DNA of 64,000 nt from Benincasa hispida (taxonomy: Eukaryota > Streptophyta > Magnoliopsida > Cucurbitales > Cucurbitaceae). The position numbers and the translations under genes are program-made. This document shows, in pieces, positions 48,208 to 59,431 of the stretch. How positions within the stretch are numbered: position 1 is the first letter of the stretch; each line of letters starts with the position of its first letter. The DNA is taken from contig NC_052360.1 of assembly GCF_009727055.1 (NCBI RefSeq), positions 65,885,065-65,949,064 on the forward strand, in the 5' to 3' direction. The notes below the pieces were generated by a model, which did no database searches, was not told where the DNA came from, and saw nothing but the letters and a program-made list of their open reading frames with translations.

Positions 48208-49322
48208 CTATGGCCCTGTTTGTTAACCATATGGTTTTTCATCTATAGTTTTTGAAAATTAAGTCTATAAAGACACATTCCACCTAAGGCCCCATTTTTT
48301 GTTATCTACTTTTACCATGTTTTCAAGAACTAAGTTATTCGACGAGATTTTCTGAGAAATTTAAAATTCATTAAATGAACTTGTATTTACATTGATTTAT
48401 GTATAGTAGGTATAATCTCCAGTATATGTTTCTTTGATGTTTAGTCTCTAGTATAGGTTCCTTTGATGTTTACTCTCAAATGTTGAATATACTTTAAATT
48501 CCTAAGTCTTCAGTCTTAAAAAAATTTTAATCTTGAGATTGATTAGAGTTCCAATCTTCTGAAATTCAAGGAGATTTTAATCTTCCAAGTGTCTTTAATC
48601 TTTAGAAGGTTGCAATCTTAAGATCGATCAAAGCTTCAGAGTCTTGAAAGATTCAGAACTGCAAATTCTAAGTTTTTAGAGCTTCAACACTTTGTCTTCT
48701 CAATTCTTCCTAAAATTCCCCCCTCACCCCTCCATATATGGGTTTACGCCCGTTCACTTTTGGGCCCAAAATTGAGTTTGGACTTGGGCCCCGTCTTTTC
48801 TTTGGCCAAAAATTTCACCATGGACTTAAATTGAGTTGGACTTTGGATTTGGGCAACTTTAATTACTCAAATCAATCCAATTTATGATTTTGGGATCAAT
48901 GGGACTTCTAGCCAAATTAATTGATCGTGATCCAAGCTTAATCACTATTGAATTTGATAAGCCTACCATTGTCATGATTAGATGACTAGAAAAGAAGACA
49001 CGTTTTTTTTTAGTTTGTTATTTATTTGTCTCCAAAATATAATGTAAGGATACAATGATTCTTAATTGGCCCTAAATTTAGTAAATCGGTCGGCTTTTGC
49101 TATGATGATGTGACAAGTTTTGATTGGTCGGAATTTCTTACAAGCCAATTTTTTAAAGCCAAGAAAAATAGTTCTTAAAATCGTGTGTTTTATTTTTGAA
49201 CCTTGTCTAAGAATTCAACTTTTATATTTAAGAAAAATGTCAATCATTGTAACAAATCAAAATGAAGTATCTTAATTTTCAAAAACCAAAATTCAAAACA
49301 AAATTATTACCAAATAGGGTCT
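48208..49322. mobile_element. Inverted-repeat-ended element containing a dispersed repeat (copy 1)
   Basis: The left end GGCCCTGTTTGTTAACCA and right end (reverse complement) GACCCTATTTGGTAATAA form diverged inverted termini, as in the shorter elements at 12120 and 22355. The interior (about 48335-48995) shares 'cacaatggacttaaatt'-type wording, 'ccaatttatgatttt', 'cttctagccaaatta' and 'ggatcctaatccaagct' relatives with 52330-53245. No protein is encoded. Confidence 0.5.
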
Positions 49323-49415
49323 AAACTTTTGGTTTGAATTGTAGTTTTGTTTAATGTTTGAACACTTGACATGCTGTTGAAGTAAATATTCTTTAATCGG
49401 TGGGTCAAATTTTGC

Positions 49416-50028
49416 TAGGAATGTTTGTGGGTTGGGTTGGGTTAGGTCAGGTTGAATGATTTTTTAGACAAAACTCAATTGTTTGGGTTGTAAACTTCTT
49501 CACCCCAAATAACACTTATTAAAAAATGAACTTAACCCAATCCAACCCAACCATGACATATTTGGGTCGTGTTGATTTGGATTACTCGGGTCATTTATTT
49601 AAAATTTTGTTCTAAAAAGAAATAAAATGTAAATGCATAAAAATCTACTTCATTTATTTTCATATATTGAATTAAGATTAACAACTCAATTTTAATTTAT
49701 ATAATAAAAATTTTATTTTGAAAGTGCTAAGAAACTGTTTTTAAGAGTCGTTGGAGAATAAATTATTAAAAAATAATAAAATTAAATAAAACTAAAATCA
49801 ATATATATATATATATATATAAATATAATTGTGATATAGATAACAAAAAATACATATTTTAAAATTAATAATAAGTTCTGATTGGTTTGATCCATGGGTT
49901 GTTCATATAGGTGAATCATGAACCAACCTATCCCATAAAATTTTCATTTATTTGAACCCAACCCAACCCACAGGTTAGATTAGGTGGATCGATTTTTTCG
50001 ATTTAATCGGATTTTTTGAACACCCCTA
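49416..50028. mobile_element. Non-autonomous hAT-type element, 613 bp
   Basis: Left end TAGGAATGTTTGTGGGTTGGG; right end (reverse complement) TAGGGGTGTTCAAAAAATCC. Both subterminal zones are rich in 'cccaacccaacc' wording. Flanks AATTTTGC (49408-49415) and AATTTTAT (50029-50036) agree at six of eight positions, fitting an aged 8-bp target duplication. A (TA)n tract lies inside at about 49800-49822. Non-coding. A second copy lies in the UGT intron. Confidence 0.75.
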
Positions 50029-50036
50029 AATTTTAT

Positions 50037-51400
50037 TATTTCCCTCAATATCAAATTTCATCGTATATCCCTATTTAAATGCTATGGATTTTGAAAATAA
50101 CTAAGACTTAGGGTACGTTTCGTATGGTATGTAATTCAAATTATGTTTTCTGTTTCTTTTCAAATTTACACTAAAGCAATTTTTTTTACAACAATAGAAA
50201 TAGGTAAAAATGAAGATCATGTCAATTACTGATGAGTCAAACTCACATTAATGCAATAAATCAAATCAAATATGTGAATATTTGTTTCTCTTAAATTGTT
50301 TCTTGATTCTATGATAAATAAAAAATATATATTTTGAAAACAACATTTTTAGTGTATAGGATATTTGTAAACAACATTTTACTTATTTACAAATATAGTA
50401 AAATGTTATTGTCTATTTGTAACTAATAGCCAGGGATAGATTGTAATATTTTACTATATTTGAAAATATTTTCAGCAATTTTACTATTTAAAATAATTAT
50501 CTTTAATGTATCAATGTTTCAAGCCAACTGACTGAAATCGAACTATATTCTAAAGCCCTCATGTTTTCTACTCTTGTACATGTGACCTCTTACAAGTTAT
50601 CTCACACATTTACAATTTCTCTCTTTTTATGGTTTCACTAATACAGATTCATTTTTATTTATTTTCTTTAATCCATTACTCCTTAGTTAGTTGTATACAA
50701 ATTTTTATATATTAAAATGTACCTATTCAAATTGCACTCATGTATTTAAGATTTTGCAATATTTAAATGGAAGATTATATGTTGTAATATTGAAATCTTG
50801 ACCTTTAGAAATTATAGTTGAATATTTTGATTATATTTTGGGATATAGAACATTATTCATTTTATTAGAATATCCAAGATTTTTTAAAATGAAAACTATA
50901 GAAAATACCCGATCAATCATATAAGTTTCCGTTTAAAAAAAAAACACTATAGTATTTGATTGAAATTATTTTTTTAAAAAACAATGAGAATAGTCCATCG
51001 CGAGGATGGTTATCCGTCCCACCTTAAGTAGTATTAAGGAGCGAGCAACAATAGCTAGAACGAGAGAGTAGGATCTCAACTTACATGCACAATATTTTGT
51101 TACATTGGCAAAAATTTATGAGCAAGAAATTAAATGCAATACTATATTTGTAAAGTATCCTTTCACAAAAATATGCATACTATATTTGAAGTTCTTAATG
51201 CAAATGGGTCACTGTATAGATGACAAAGGGTTGTACATTACGTTTATAAGTTTGTATTAATAAAAATAGTTTAGCTAACAAAAGAGTTATAGTTATGACG
51301 TTTTAAATGAGAAAAAAAAAATATTTAGGTAGATTTTTGCACATTCCGCACCCTAATTATCAAGCCACACTTTACAACGTGACAAACTCTTTGTTTTTCC

Positions 51401-51405
<5 letters not shown>
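50037..51405. other. AT-rich intergenic DNA, no gene seen
   Basis: Contains repeat phrases related to the element at 7516-8067 (about 50110-50140) and to the 'tagccagggatag' family (50390-50460). No coding evidence. Confidence 0.45.

Positions 51406-51450
<45 letters not shown>
51406..51450. repeat. (TA)n microsatellite
   Basis: About 45 bp of uninterrupted TA. Confidence 0.95.
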
Positions 51451-51451
<1 letters not shown>

Positions 51452-51998
51452 CTATATGATTAGAGTATGTTGTATAAAGATATAGTTATAATCTAAGATG
51501 TACTCATCTTTATGCATCAAGCTCTCACCACACATAAAAAATGAATTAAAATATTTTAAAAAAGAATGAGAAGAATTTACTAAATATGGGTGTAGTCTAA
51601 GATCCACTTAAGTATTTTTCAATAAAAAAAAAAAAGAAGGAAAAGTTCAAACCTTGAGTGAATATCAATTTTGGAATGCATCTCACTCTAATTACACAAA
51701 AAGAAAAAAAATAAAAAAAATAAAAAAGAAGTAAGAAGAATTTGCCATTATGATGAAACAATTACACAAGATGCATAAAGATGAGTGTAAATTTATAAGG
51801 AATTGTTTGGTAGACAATTCAAATTTCGATTTATGTTTTCAGATTCATTAGGTTAAAAGAATATGCATTTGAATTTTGTTTTCAAAACCTGTCTTAAAGT
51901 TTTATTATGATCCAAGCAGTGTAATTCTGAAAAACACTTTTATATTTTCAATGTTTCCAGATTTTGCAAAATTATATTATGAAAGAATTAAAAACAAT

Positions 51999-52008
51999 AA
52001 TATATATA

Positions 52009-52065
<57 letters not shown>
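51999..52065. repeat. (TA)n microsatellite, interrupted once
   Basis: About 67 bp of TA repeats broken by 'tatatta'. It creates the Tyr-Ile run of a spurious frame at 51876-52130. Confidence 0.95.
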
Positions 52066-52068
<3 letters not shown>

Positions 52069-52329
52069 TATCTCATGTTATAAACTCAATTAGATTTGTT
52101 AAATTAAAATATGTATTATATATTATATGATATTACAAAAATAATAATTATACAGAAATTTTAACATAAAACAGGTTTATAAATTAATAAGTAATAGTTT
52201 ACGGTCATCCTAATATTTAGTAACTATAATAAATTTTATGGTTTATAAATATATTTGAACACATTTTGAAAAATTATATAAATTGGAATTTGATTTCTAA
52301 ATCTACTATCAAATGCATTGTTGTTATGA

Positions 52330-53245
52330 TGACGTGGCACTTTTATGATTGGTCGAAATCTTTGAATTTGTTCGACAAAATTTATAGGAAAATTTAATTC
52401 GTTTAATGAACTTTGTATTTGTATTAATTTCAATATAGTGATTACAATCTCTAACACATGATCATTTAATATTTTCTCTAAAAAAGTAAATTTGTCTTGA
52501 GAGCTTTGTAATTGTTCCCAATATTGATCAATTTCAAAGGCTTTGCAGCTTATTCTCGAATATAGATTCACCTCAAGCGTTTTGCAACTTGTTCTCAAAT
52601 GCAGATTTGTCTCGGGGCTTTTCAGCTTGTTCTTGAAGCTATAGTTCTTGGGTTTGGAAGTTGTCTAATCTTTTAAGTACTTTTGGTAATTCAAAAATGT
52701 GTTTGATTCTCAAGAGTTAGAGGGGTGTTATGCTTTCTGAATTCTCTTTACAATTTCCTCTAGAGCCTCTAACTCTTGCTCTAGATCATCTCTAAAATTC
52801 CTAATTTCAAGAGCTTTAGAGAGTAGTTTGATCTTCTGGAAGTTTTTTTTGGTCTTTAGTCTTTAGATCTTCAAAACCTCAAAGATTTGAAAGTTTCGGT
52901 CTTCAAATCTATATAGCTTGACTTCAGTCTTCAAAACTTTAGGACTTAAGAGCATTGATTTTCGAAGCTTCAAGCTTTAGTTCTTCAAAACTCCTCCCGA
53001 AATGAGAGAGTAAGACCACTATTTATGGAAGTTTTCATGGATCTTACATGGTCTTGAGTATTGCTTTCGAGGCCAAAGATCCCAATCTTTTTTTGGCCCA
53101 AAATTTCACAATGGACTTAAATTATATTGATTTTACACCGGGATGACTTTAGTTACTTGACACATGCAATCCAATCTATAATTTTAGGTTCAATTGGGTC
53201 TCTAGCCAAATTTATGGATCCTAATCCAAGCTGTCATTATTGAAC
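52330..53245 (+). repeat. Dispersed repeat, copy 2 (unnamed)
   Basis: Shares with 48335-48995 the order 'gaactttgtatttg', 'cttcaaaactcct', 'tttggcccaaaatttcac', 'aatggacttaaatt', 'tctagccaaattta' and 'ggatcctaatccaagct'. The front part has 'gatgacgtggcacttttatgattggtcg' (52328-52355), a phrase echoed at 49104-49130. It ends about 200 bp before the UGT start, so the UGT promoter partly abuts repeat DNA. No protein is encoded and the family was not recognised. Confidence 0.5.
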
Positions 53246-53453
53246 TCAGTGGTACTAGAGTACTTAGTGGTACCGCGTTTCTGGGCATGTTTTTTACTGT
53301 CGAATGAAATACGTAAGAGCAAACGTCAGTTTTGATAATTGATCATATCCGACCAGTCCTTTTTATCCTTCCTCATAAACAAAATCGAACCTTAAATCAG
53401 CCAAAAGGCTTTTGTCATCTTCCAATTTCCATATCCAATCACCACGGCCCAAT

Positions 53454-56438
53454 ATGGAGCTGGACGACAACACCACCGGTGCCAAGCGCTGCCGCGTACT
53501 CTTAGTAACATTCTGTGTTCAAGGCCATATCAACCCTTCCCTCCAATTCGCCAAACGCCTCACGCGCCACCGCCTCCACGTCACCTTCTTCACCTCTCTC
53601 TCCGTCTACCGCCGCATGTCCCAAATCCCATCTCTCCCAAATCTCTCCTTCGCCTCCTTCTCTGACGGCTATGATGACGGTTTCAAACCCGGGAACGACC
53701 CCAAGCATTTCTTCTCCGAGATGGAACGTCTAGGCTCTGATGCCATGAAAGAAATGATTACAACAAATGCCGAACAAGGCCAACCCTTCACTTGTGTTGT
53801 ATATTCCTTAATCCTCCCATGGGCAGCTGCGGTGGCGCGTTCACTCCACCTTCCGTCATATCCTCTTTGGATTCAACCCGCCACCGTTTTTGCCTTGTAC
53901 TATTATTACTTCAATGGCTACCAACAAACATTCCATACCATTTTTAATGACACTTCCAAAACAATTCAGTTACCTGAACTTCCTTTATTCACTGGCCATG
54001 ATGTTCCTTCTTTTTTTCATTCTTCTGATATTTACCAATTTGCCCTCCCCATTCTTCAAAAGCTTTTTGAATTATTATTGCTCAATGATTATCATCAAAT
54101 TCCAACGATTCTTGTCAACACGTTTGATGAATTGGAGCATGATGTGCTACAAGCAATGAACAAGTTCTTTCCTTTGTTACCCATTGGACCATTGATTCCT
54201 TCTGCTTTTCTTGACGGTCGGGATCCATCTGATGTCTCTTTTGGTGGGGATTTATTTCCTTCTAGTAAGAAGAATGAGGATTACATTGATTGGCTAAACT
54301 CAAAACCCCAGGCGTCGGTCGTTTACGTATCGTTTGGTAGCATCTCGACGTTGTCCAAGCTACAGAATGAGGAGGTTGCCAGAGGATTGTTGAGCCTCAA
54401 ACGACCGTTTTTGTGGGTCGTTCGAGCTGTTGATGGAGACGAGAACACATTGAATTACAGGCAAGGATTAAAATATTTTATGATATTAAGAAGGGAAAAA
54501 ATATTCTTTGACAAGTCTTTTTTACGATGGTTCATATCAACAATAATTTATATGAGCCAGAATTTGATAATTATTTTGGTTTTCTTTTGTGATATTTTTG
54601 TTTTTCGTTTTTTTTTTTAAAATTAAGTCTAGACACTATTTTTATCTTTAATTTTTTTTTGTTATCTATTTTTTACCAATGTTTTTAAAAAATCAAGCCA
54701 AATTTTGAAAACTAAAAAAAATAACATTTAAAATTTGTTTTTGTTTTTGGAATTTAAAGATGCAGATCCGGGTAAAAAATGGGTAGGAAATAGACATAAT
54801 TTTTAAAAACAAAAGACGAAAAAATTACCAAACAGGGCCTTAGGTTTTGAAAAACAAACTTATAAATATTAACTTTCACTCAAAACTAGATGTGTTCAAA
54901 AAAACCCAAATGACCTAAAAAGATCGGGTTAGGTTGAATTCAAATAAATGAAAATTCTACTATTGAGTTAGTTCATTGGTTTATCTAAAGTAACCCAAAC
55001 CAATAGAAACCAACCCAAATTTATAATTAACTTTAAAATGCATTTGTTTACTCATAGTATAATTAAATATATATATTTATTTTAATCTTATTTAATTTAA
55101 TTTAATTTTTTTTTTGCATAATTCATTCTCCAAGAGCTTCTAAAATTAGCTTTTAGTCATTTAGAAAGAAAAATTCTATTATATAAATTGAAATTGAGTT
55201 ATTAATTTTAATTTAACAAATGAAAATAATTAAATTAAAATTTTATTTCTTAACATTTACTTCTTTTTAGATAAAAAAATTTAGATAAATGATCTGATTT
55301 ACTTAAACCAACCCAATCCAAATGTTTCATAATTGAGTTGGGTTATATTCATTTTTTTAATAAGAGGTATTTGTATTGAAGAAACTTATAATCCAAATAA
55401 TTGGGTTGAGTTTACAATGTCTTTTAACCCAACTCAATCCAACCATGAATATTCTTACGTAAAAAATTTGTATGTTTTATATTCACTTTCTACTAACATT
55501 TTTTGAAAAATTAGATCAAGTTTTGAAAAAGAAAAAAAAAAAAAAAGAGACTGATTAGGTAATAATTTTGTTTTTAGTTTTCTATTTCGGAAAATAAAAG
55601 CTTACCATCACTACTTATATATGTTGTCTTTTATTTTTTCATTACCTACTTTTTAAATATATTTTAAAAAATCAAACTAAATTTTAGAAACTAAAAAAAA
55701 AAAAAAAAAAAAAAAGTAGTTTTTTGAAAATTTAAATTTATTTTCAAATTTTGCTTACAATTGAAATGCGTTTCTTATGGAGGTGGAAAACTTTTGAAAC
55801 AGAAAAACAAAAATAAAAGGATTATCAAATTGAGACAGTAATTTTTAAAATCTTATTTTTATTTTTAGAATTTGAAACCAAATGTTTCTTTTTAGATAGG
55901 TAAAAATAATAACAATAAAGAAATTGAAAGAAAACAAATATAAATTTCGTGAAAAAAAAAAAAACTAGAAACGAAATATTGTCAAATAGTATTTTAATCT
56001 TTTAGTTTATACAGCGAAGAACTAGAACGTGAAGGGAAGATAATATCGTGGAGTTCCCAACTGGAAGTTCTATCAAGCCCTGCAACAGGATGTTTTCTGA
56101 CTCACTGTGGTTGGAACTCTACTTTGGAGAGTTTGGTTTGTGGGGTTCCGATGGTAGTGTTTCCGCAGTGGTCGGATCAAGCGACCAATGCGAAGATCAT
56201 TCGAGATTTTTCGGAGACGGGAGTGAGGCTGGAGGCGGACGACGACGACGACGACGGCAGTGTGGTCAAGGGAGAGGAGATAAAAAGATGCTTGGAGTTG
56301 GTGATGGGAGATTCAGAGAAAGGGAAAGAGATAAGGAAGAATGCTGTTAAATGGAAGAAGTTGGCTAAGGAAGCTGCTAGTGAGGGTGGTTCATCACATT
56401 CCAACTTCAAGGCTTTTGTGGATCAAATTTGTTCTTAG
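53454..56438 (+). CDS. UDP-glycosyltransferase, UGT75-family (GT1)
   Basis: Exon 1 53454-54460, exon 2 56015-56438; 1431 nt, 476 aa. The start is the ATG at 53454; an in-frame TTG at 53412 is not used. His25 (QGHINP) is the expected catalytic base. The 44-residue PSPG box runs 348-391 (from WSSQLEVL through THCGWNS to PQWSDQ), binds the UDP-sugar, and its final Gln391 favours UDP-glucose. 'YSLILPWAAAVAR' and 'LWIQPATV' are UGT75-type signatures. An acidic run of six Asp lies near residues 404-409. The intron (54461-56014) begins GCAAGG, not GT: AATTACAG|GCAAGG and TATACAG|CGAAGA, phase 2. No GT donor keeps the frame without loss. UGT75 enzymes glucosylate small molecules (hormones, flavonoids, apocarotenoids) in the cytosol; the substrate here cannot be inferred. 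The gene appears intact. Confidence 0.92.
54461..56014 (+). other. GC-AG intron of the UGT gene, 1554 bp, transposon-rich
   Basis: Donor CAG|GCAAGG matches the strong consensus of GC-AG introns; the acceptor is TTTATACAG. Inside are a MITE-like piece ending 'accaaacagggcct' (54500-54840), a hAT-type element (54887-55457) and A-rich repeats with a 20+ nt A run near 55697. Confidence 0.8.
54887..55457. mobile_element. Non-autonomous hAT-type element in the UGT intron
   Basis: It begins TAGATGTGTTCAAAAAAACCC and ends 'ccaaccatgaatattctta'. Subterminal 'aacccaa' and 'ttgggtt' blocks match the copy at 49416-50028. Possible 8-bp flanks CTCAAAAC / CGTAAAAA agree only at five positions, so this is an old copy. 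Confidence 0.6.
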
Positions 56439-57000
56439 ATGATAATGTTGGACAGTACCCTTGGATTTCATAATTTGTAATGAGTTAGTGTTAAATTATT
56501 TGTCATATAGCCTTGAGATACTATCTTAAATAATTGATTGATTTAAAAGCTTAAGTTGGTAGGTAAAAGAAAATTTAACTTGAGAGACGCATTAGTAAAT
56601 CTTTCAACAATAGAAATCTATCATTACTATCACTAAATCAAGACTTTCAACGAAAGAGACACGCATAATCTCCTATTAGGTTATCATCGAGAAATGCAAA
56701 ACCAATTCTAAAGATAAAATAGAAAAACATGAAAATATAAACAAAATTATTAAGTTATCATTATTTGATATGATATGACATATGAACACACATAATAAAA
56801 ATGTCGAGTTAAATCAAAATTTCATAATCTTTGAAAATTCAAATAGAATAAAAGATCATGAATTAAAATCATACACACAATGATAATATAACGATAATTA
56901 ATGGGAAATTGATTGGAAGTTGTGATTTTCACTTTTAAGGATATAATAAAATAAAGATAAAATAAATTAGGAGCTCATGATTGGAGAAAATTATTATATT
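56439..57000. other. UGT 3' flank, no gene
   Basis: Holds the presumed polyadenylation region (TTTCATAATTTGTAATG, about 56466). At 56530-56575 an inverted fragment of the TRIM terminal repeat is present ('aagcttaagttggtaggtaaa'). Confidence 0.5.
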
Positions 57001-57002
57001 TA

Positions 57003-57085
57003 CCAATACCTCGTGGCACAGTGTTTGATATGAGGTTCAATCCCCCATTCCATACTTTAATTACAATATCTTTATAAAAAAAAAT
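57003..57085 (+). mobile_element. tRNA-derived SINE remnant, internally shortened
   Basis: 'tacctcgtggcacagtgttt', then box B GAGGTTCAATCCCCC, then 'catactttaattacaatatcttt' and an A run follow the SINE at 29704 with about 20 bp lost between the boxes. Confidence 0.6.
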
Positions 57086-57695
57086 ATTATATTTACCGTT
57101 GTTTTTGACACTAAAACAAATACTCCTTATTTTAGCTTTGGAAGATGCTAGTAGATTCCCTCAATTGGGTCTTTCATTTTCTTTTCTTCTTCCTTTTCTT
57201 CACTTTCCAAGGTACAATCATCTTTCGATCTGCTTTTTTTTAGATATCGTATTCAGTTTTCAATTGAGATTTGGATTTGTTTTTGCTGCCATCTCTGTTT
57301 TTATCGCTCTTATCAATATCTGCTTTGGTTTTTGTTAATGGATACTTTTTTAGATTATATCCATCGTCTTTAGATCTTTGACCTTTAGCTTACTAGTTAT
57401 GATATCAATATATATTTTTTCTGCTGCCAAAAATATAAACCATGTGTTGTTTTTCTTAGTGGTTAGGGATTTTGATTTCTTACTTATAATCTTCCTTGTT
57501 GTTCTTTGTTTATTTTCCTTCTTTTGTTATGCATGTTCTACAGGTTACAATAAATCTATTTACGAACTTGTCTATGTGCAGCTGTAAATTGTCCATCTAT
57601 ATTTTTTTTTAGCTATGTGAGATGAGTTTATGTTTGTCGCTTCTAGTTTTGTGAGCTTTTCAATCACATATTGTAAATATTTCTTACATCATGGC
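57086..57695 (+). other. Possible 5' region of a lost gene
   Basis: A pyrimidine-rich segment (about 57165-57212) ends in a donor-like CCAAG|GTACAATC, and later 'catgttctacag|gtt' (57533-57545) and 'tatgtgcag' look like acceptors. It resembles an untranslated first exon plus intron, but no coding exon follows before the CACTA end at 57696 and the adapter at 57915. The short reading frames have no domain. Speculative. Confidence 0.2.
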
Positions 57696-57914
57696 CACTA
57701 CAAGAATTTTCACCTTTTTTCATGCAAAAAAACGTCGGGATAGGTTATGCAACGTATTTTTTTGCATCGGCATAATCGTCATCGTATCCATGTCAGGAGA
57801 AGTTCCTCCTGACGAAAACGATTTTCTTTGTCATAAATACCATTTTTGGCACCACAATTGCTTGCGTCGGTGTATGTTTTTTTTCAACAAAATATAATTT
57901 ATGTCGGGAAAAGC
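57696..57914 (+). mobile_element. Terminal part of a CACTA (En/Spm) element
   Basis: It begins CACTACAAGAATTTTC, the typical terminal repeat of plant CACTA elements. Subterminal repeats follow: 'cgtcgggataggttatgcaacg', 'gcatcggcataatcg', 'gcgtcggtg', 'tgtcgggaaaag', plus a hairpin 'gtcaggagaagttcctcctgac' (57797-57818). The element is cut at the sequencing adapter; no matching other end (CTTGTAGTG) is found downstream in the window. Confidence 0.75.
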
Positions 57915-57952
57915 CTGTCTCTTATACACATCTAGATGTGTATAAGAGACAG
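57915..57952. other. Nextera mate-pair junction adapter (assembly contaminant)
   Basis: CTGTCTCTTATACACATCT is followed directly by its reverse complement, 38 bp in all. This is exactly the Tn5 mosaic-end pair left at the circularisation junction of Nextera mate-pair libraries. It is not plant DNA. Sequence left and right of it may come from points kilobases apart. Confidence 0.97.
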
Positions 57953-59100
57953 ATACCTAATTATGCACATACAAAAATTAATCTTCAAACAAATCAATTG
58001 AGGATAAATATAACAAAAGTAAGCTTATATATTTAAAAATAAGACTAATATTAAATACACAAGCTATAAAATTTTACGAACAAAAACGGTATATACAATT
58101 AAATTTGAGCTTTTCTAACTTCTTACAAATCCCCTATACAAAAAAGAAAATTTAATCTTTCCTAAGTCAAATACCCTATGCCAAAATAAGTGAGATACTA
58201 AATCAAACTAAGTAATCATCTCACAAAATCTTCTTGCAATCTCCAAAAAACAATCTTTAAGAATTTACACGAACAACAAATAGGAAAAACAAAATATCTA
58301 AAATGATTACGAGGAATGTTCCCTCTCTCAAGCTACAAACATGTTGTCAATGCTTATAATTAGCATGAATACCACAAATAGCGATTTTACTATCTAAAAT
58401 GTGATTAAAATGGTTATAATTAAAACGTAAACCCCTCCCCCACATTACGAGCATATCGTAAATTCACTTAAACAAATAGGTAAACGCCCTTTAAACCTCC
58501 ACAACTATCGGATCCCTATAAATAAGCCAAGAACTTGTTCCTTTAAAGTCCACAATTAGGCTTCAAGATAATCTAAAACACAATTACAATATATATATCC
58601 CCCTCCCCTCCCAAGCTATGAACGTATCTTGGTTCCACCTAAATGCCATTTAAACCACAATGTAACAACAAATGCATAGAAAGCGTCAAAGTGAATCCCT
58701 CCCCTCTAAATCCACCTAAATTTCTTTCAAGGCTAAACCCGTCATTCGATAGTCCTAAAAGCATATAACTCAACTCTCGGATCTCTACAAATAAATCTAA
58801 GAACAAAGTTCCACATATACTTCCCCCCTCTTCCCCAGGCTATGAATGTGTCCCAGTTCCACCTAAATGGCATTTAAACCACAAAGTGACAAAAAGTACA
58901 CTAAAACACATATATTTAAAGTGGCTACCATAACTGTAGGATAGCCACAAAACAAATAAATGAAGTTCCTAAATCCACTAGAACACTCATATTTGAAGTG
59001 GCTACCATAACTGTAGGATAGTCACATAACAATCAAATTAAGTTTCTAAATTCACTAACCAAGAACTGAAAGTTGTCATAACGTGCCTAGTTGTTTGAAG
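57953..59100. repeat. Direct-repeat region
   Basis: Phrases recur in the same order: 'cggatccctataaataagccaagaac' (58509) and 'cggatctctacaaataaatctaagaac' (58778); 'aagctatgaacgtatcttgg' (58612) and 'aggctatgaatgtgtcccag' (58843), each followed by 'ttccacctaaatg(c/g)catttaaacc'. Spacings of about 269 and 231 bp show diverged, unequal units. It could be the interior of a DNA transposon. No coding. Confidence 0.6.
58905..59058. repeat. Two tandem copies of a 77-bp unit
   Basis: Units 58905-58981 and 58982-59058 share 'gtggctaccataactgtagg', 'atag(c/t)caca' and 'agtt(c/t)ctaaat(c/t)cacta'. A fragment recurs at 59932-59955. Confidence 0.8.
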
Positions 59101-59362
59101 GTCTATCTCCTTGCTTTTGTTGTGCACCTAAATGTCATATTTGAAGTGATTTCAGTCAAGCATGTGACTTGAACATTAGTAAGGAAAAAGAGCAAAATAT
59201 TTTCGATTGTGAACGTTTATTGATAAAAGCTAAATAAATGAAACTAAAGGGTCAAATGTTTTCCATTTTCTATCTTTTTTTTTCAAAGTTTTCATTTTTC
59301 CTCACAATCTTTTTAATCAATCAAACAAAACGACTCTTTACTAGAGTTTTTTTTTTTTTTTT

Positions 59363-59431
59363 TGATGATATAATATCAAATTTACCTTTACCTATCAAAT
59401 TAAGTTTTTTGGGTCAATCGATGATTTAACA
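59363..59431 (+). mobile_element. Single terminal repeat of the TRIM-like family
   Basis: From TGATGATATAATATC to GATTTAACA it matches the 5' terminal repeat at 35365-35447. No primer-binding site follows, so it is either a solo repeat or a fragment. A T run precedes it. Confidence 0.5.

Noticed and set aside
53412..53453. N-terminal extension of the UGT from position 53412
   Set aside because: The codon there is TTG. The ATG at 53454 gives the normal family start just before the beta-strand leading to His25.
54461..54620. Unspliced UGT ending at 54620
   Set aside because: It would lack the PSPG box; the tail after 54460 is AT-rich intron-like sequence, and the missing box is found in frame at 56015-56438.
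57915..57952. A natural Tn5-like insertion
   Set aside because: Only the two 19-bp mosaic ends are present, back to back, exactly as in the library adapter; no target duplication or transposase.
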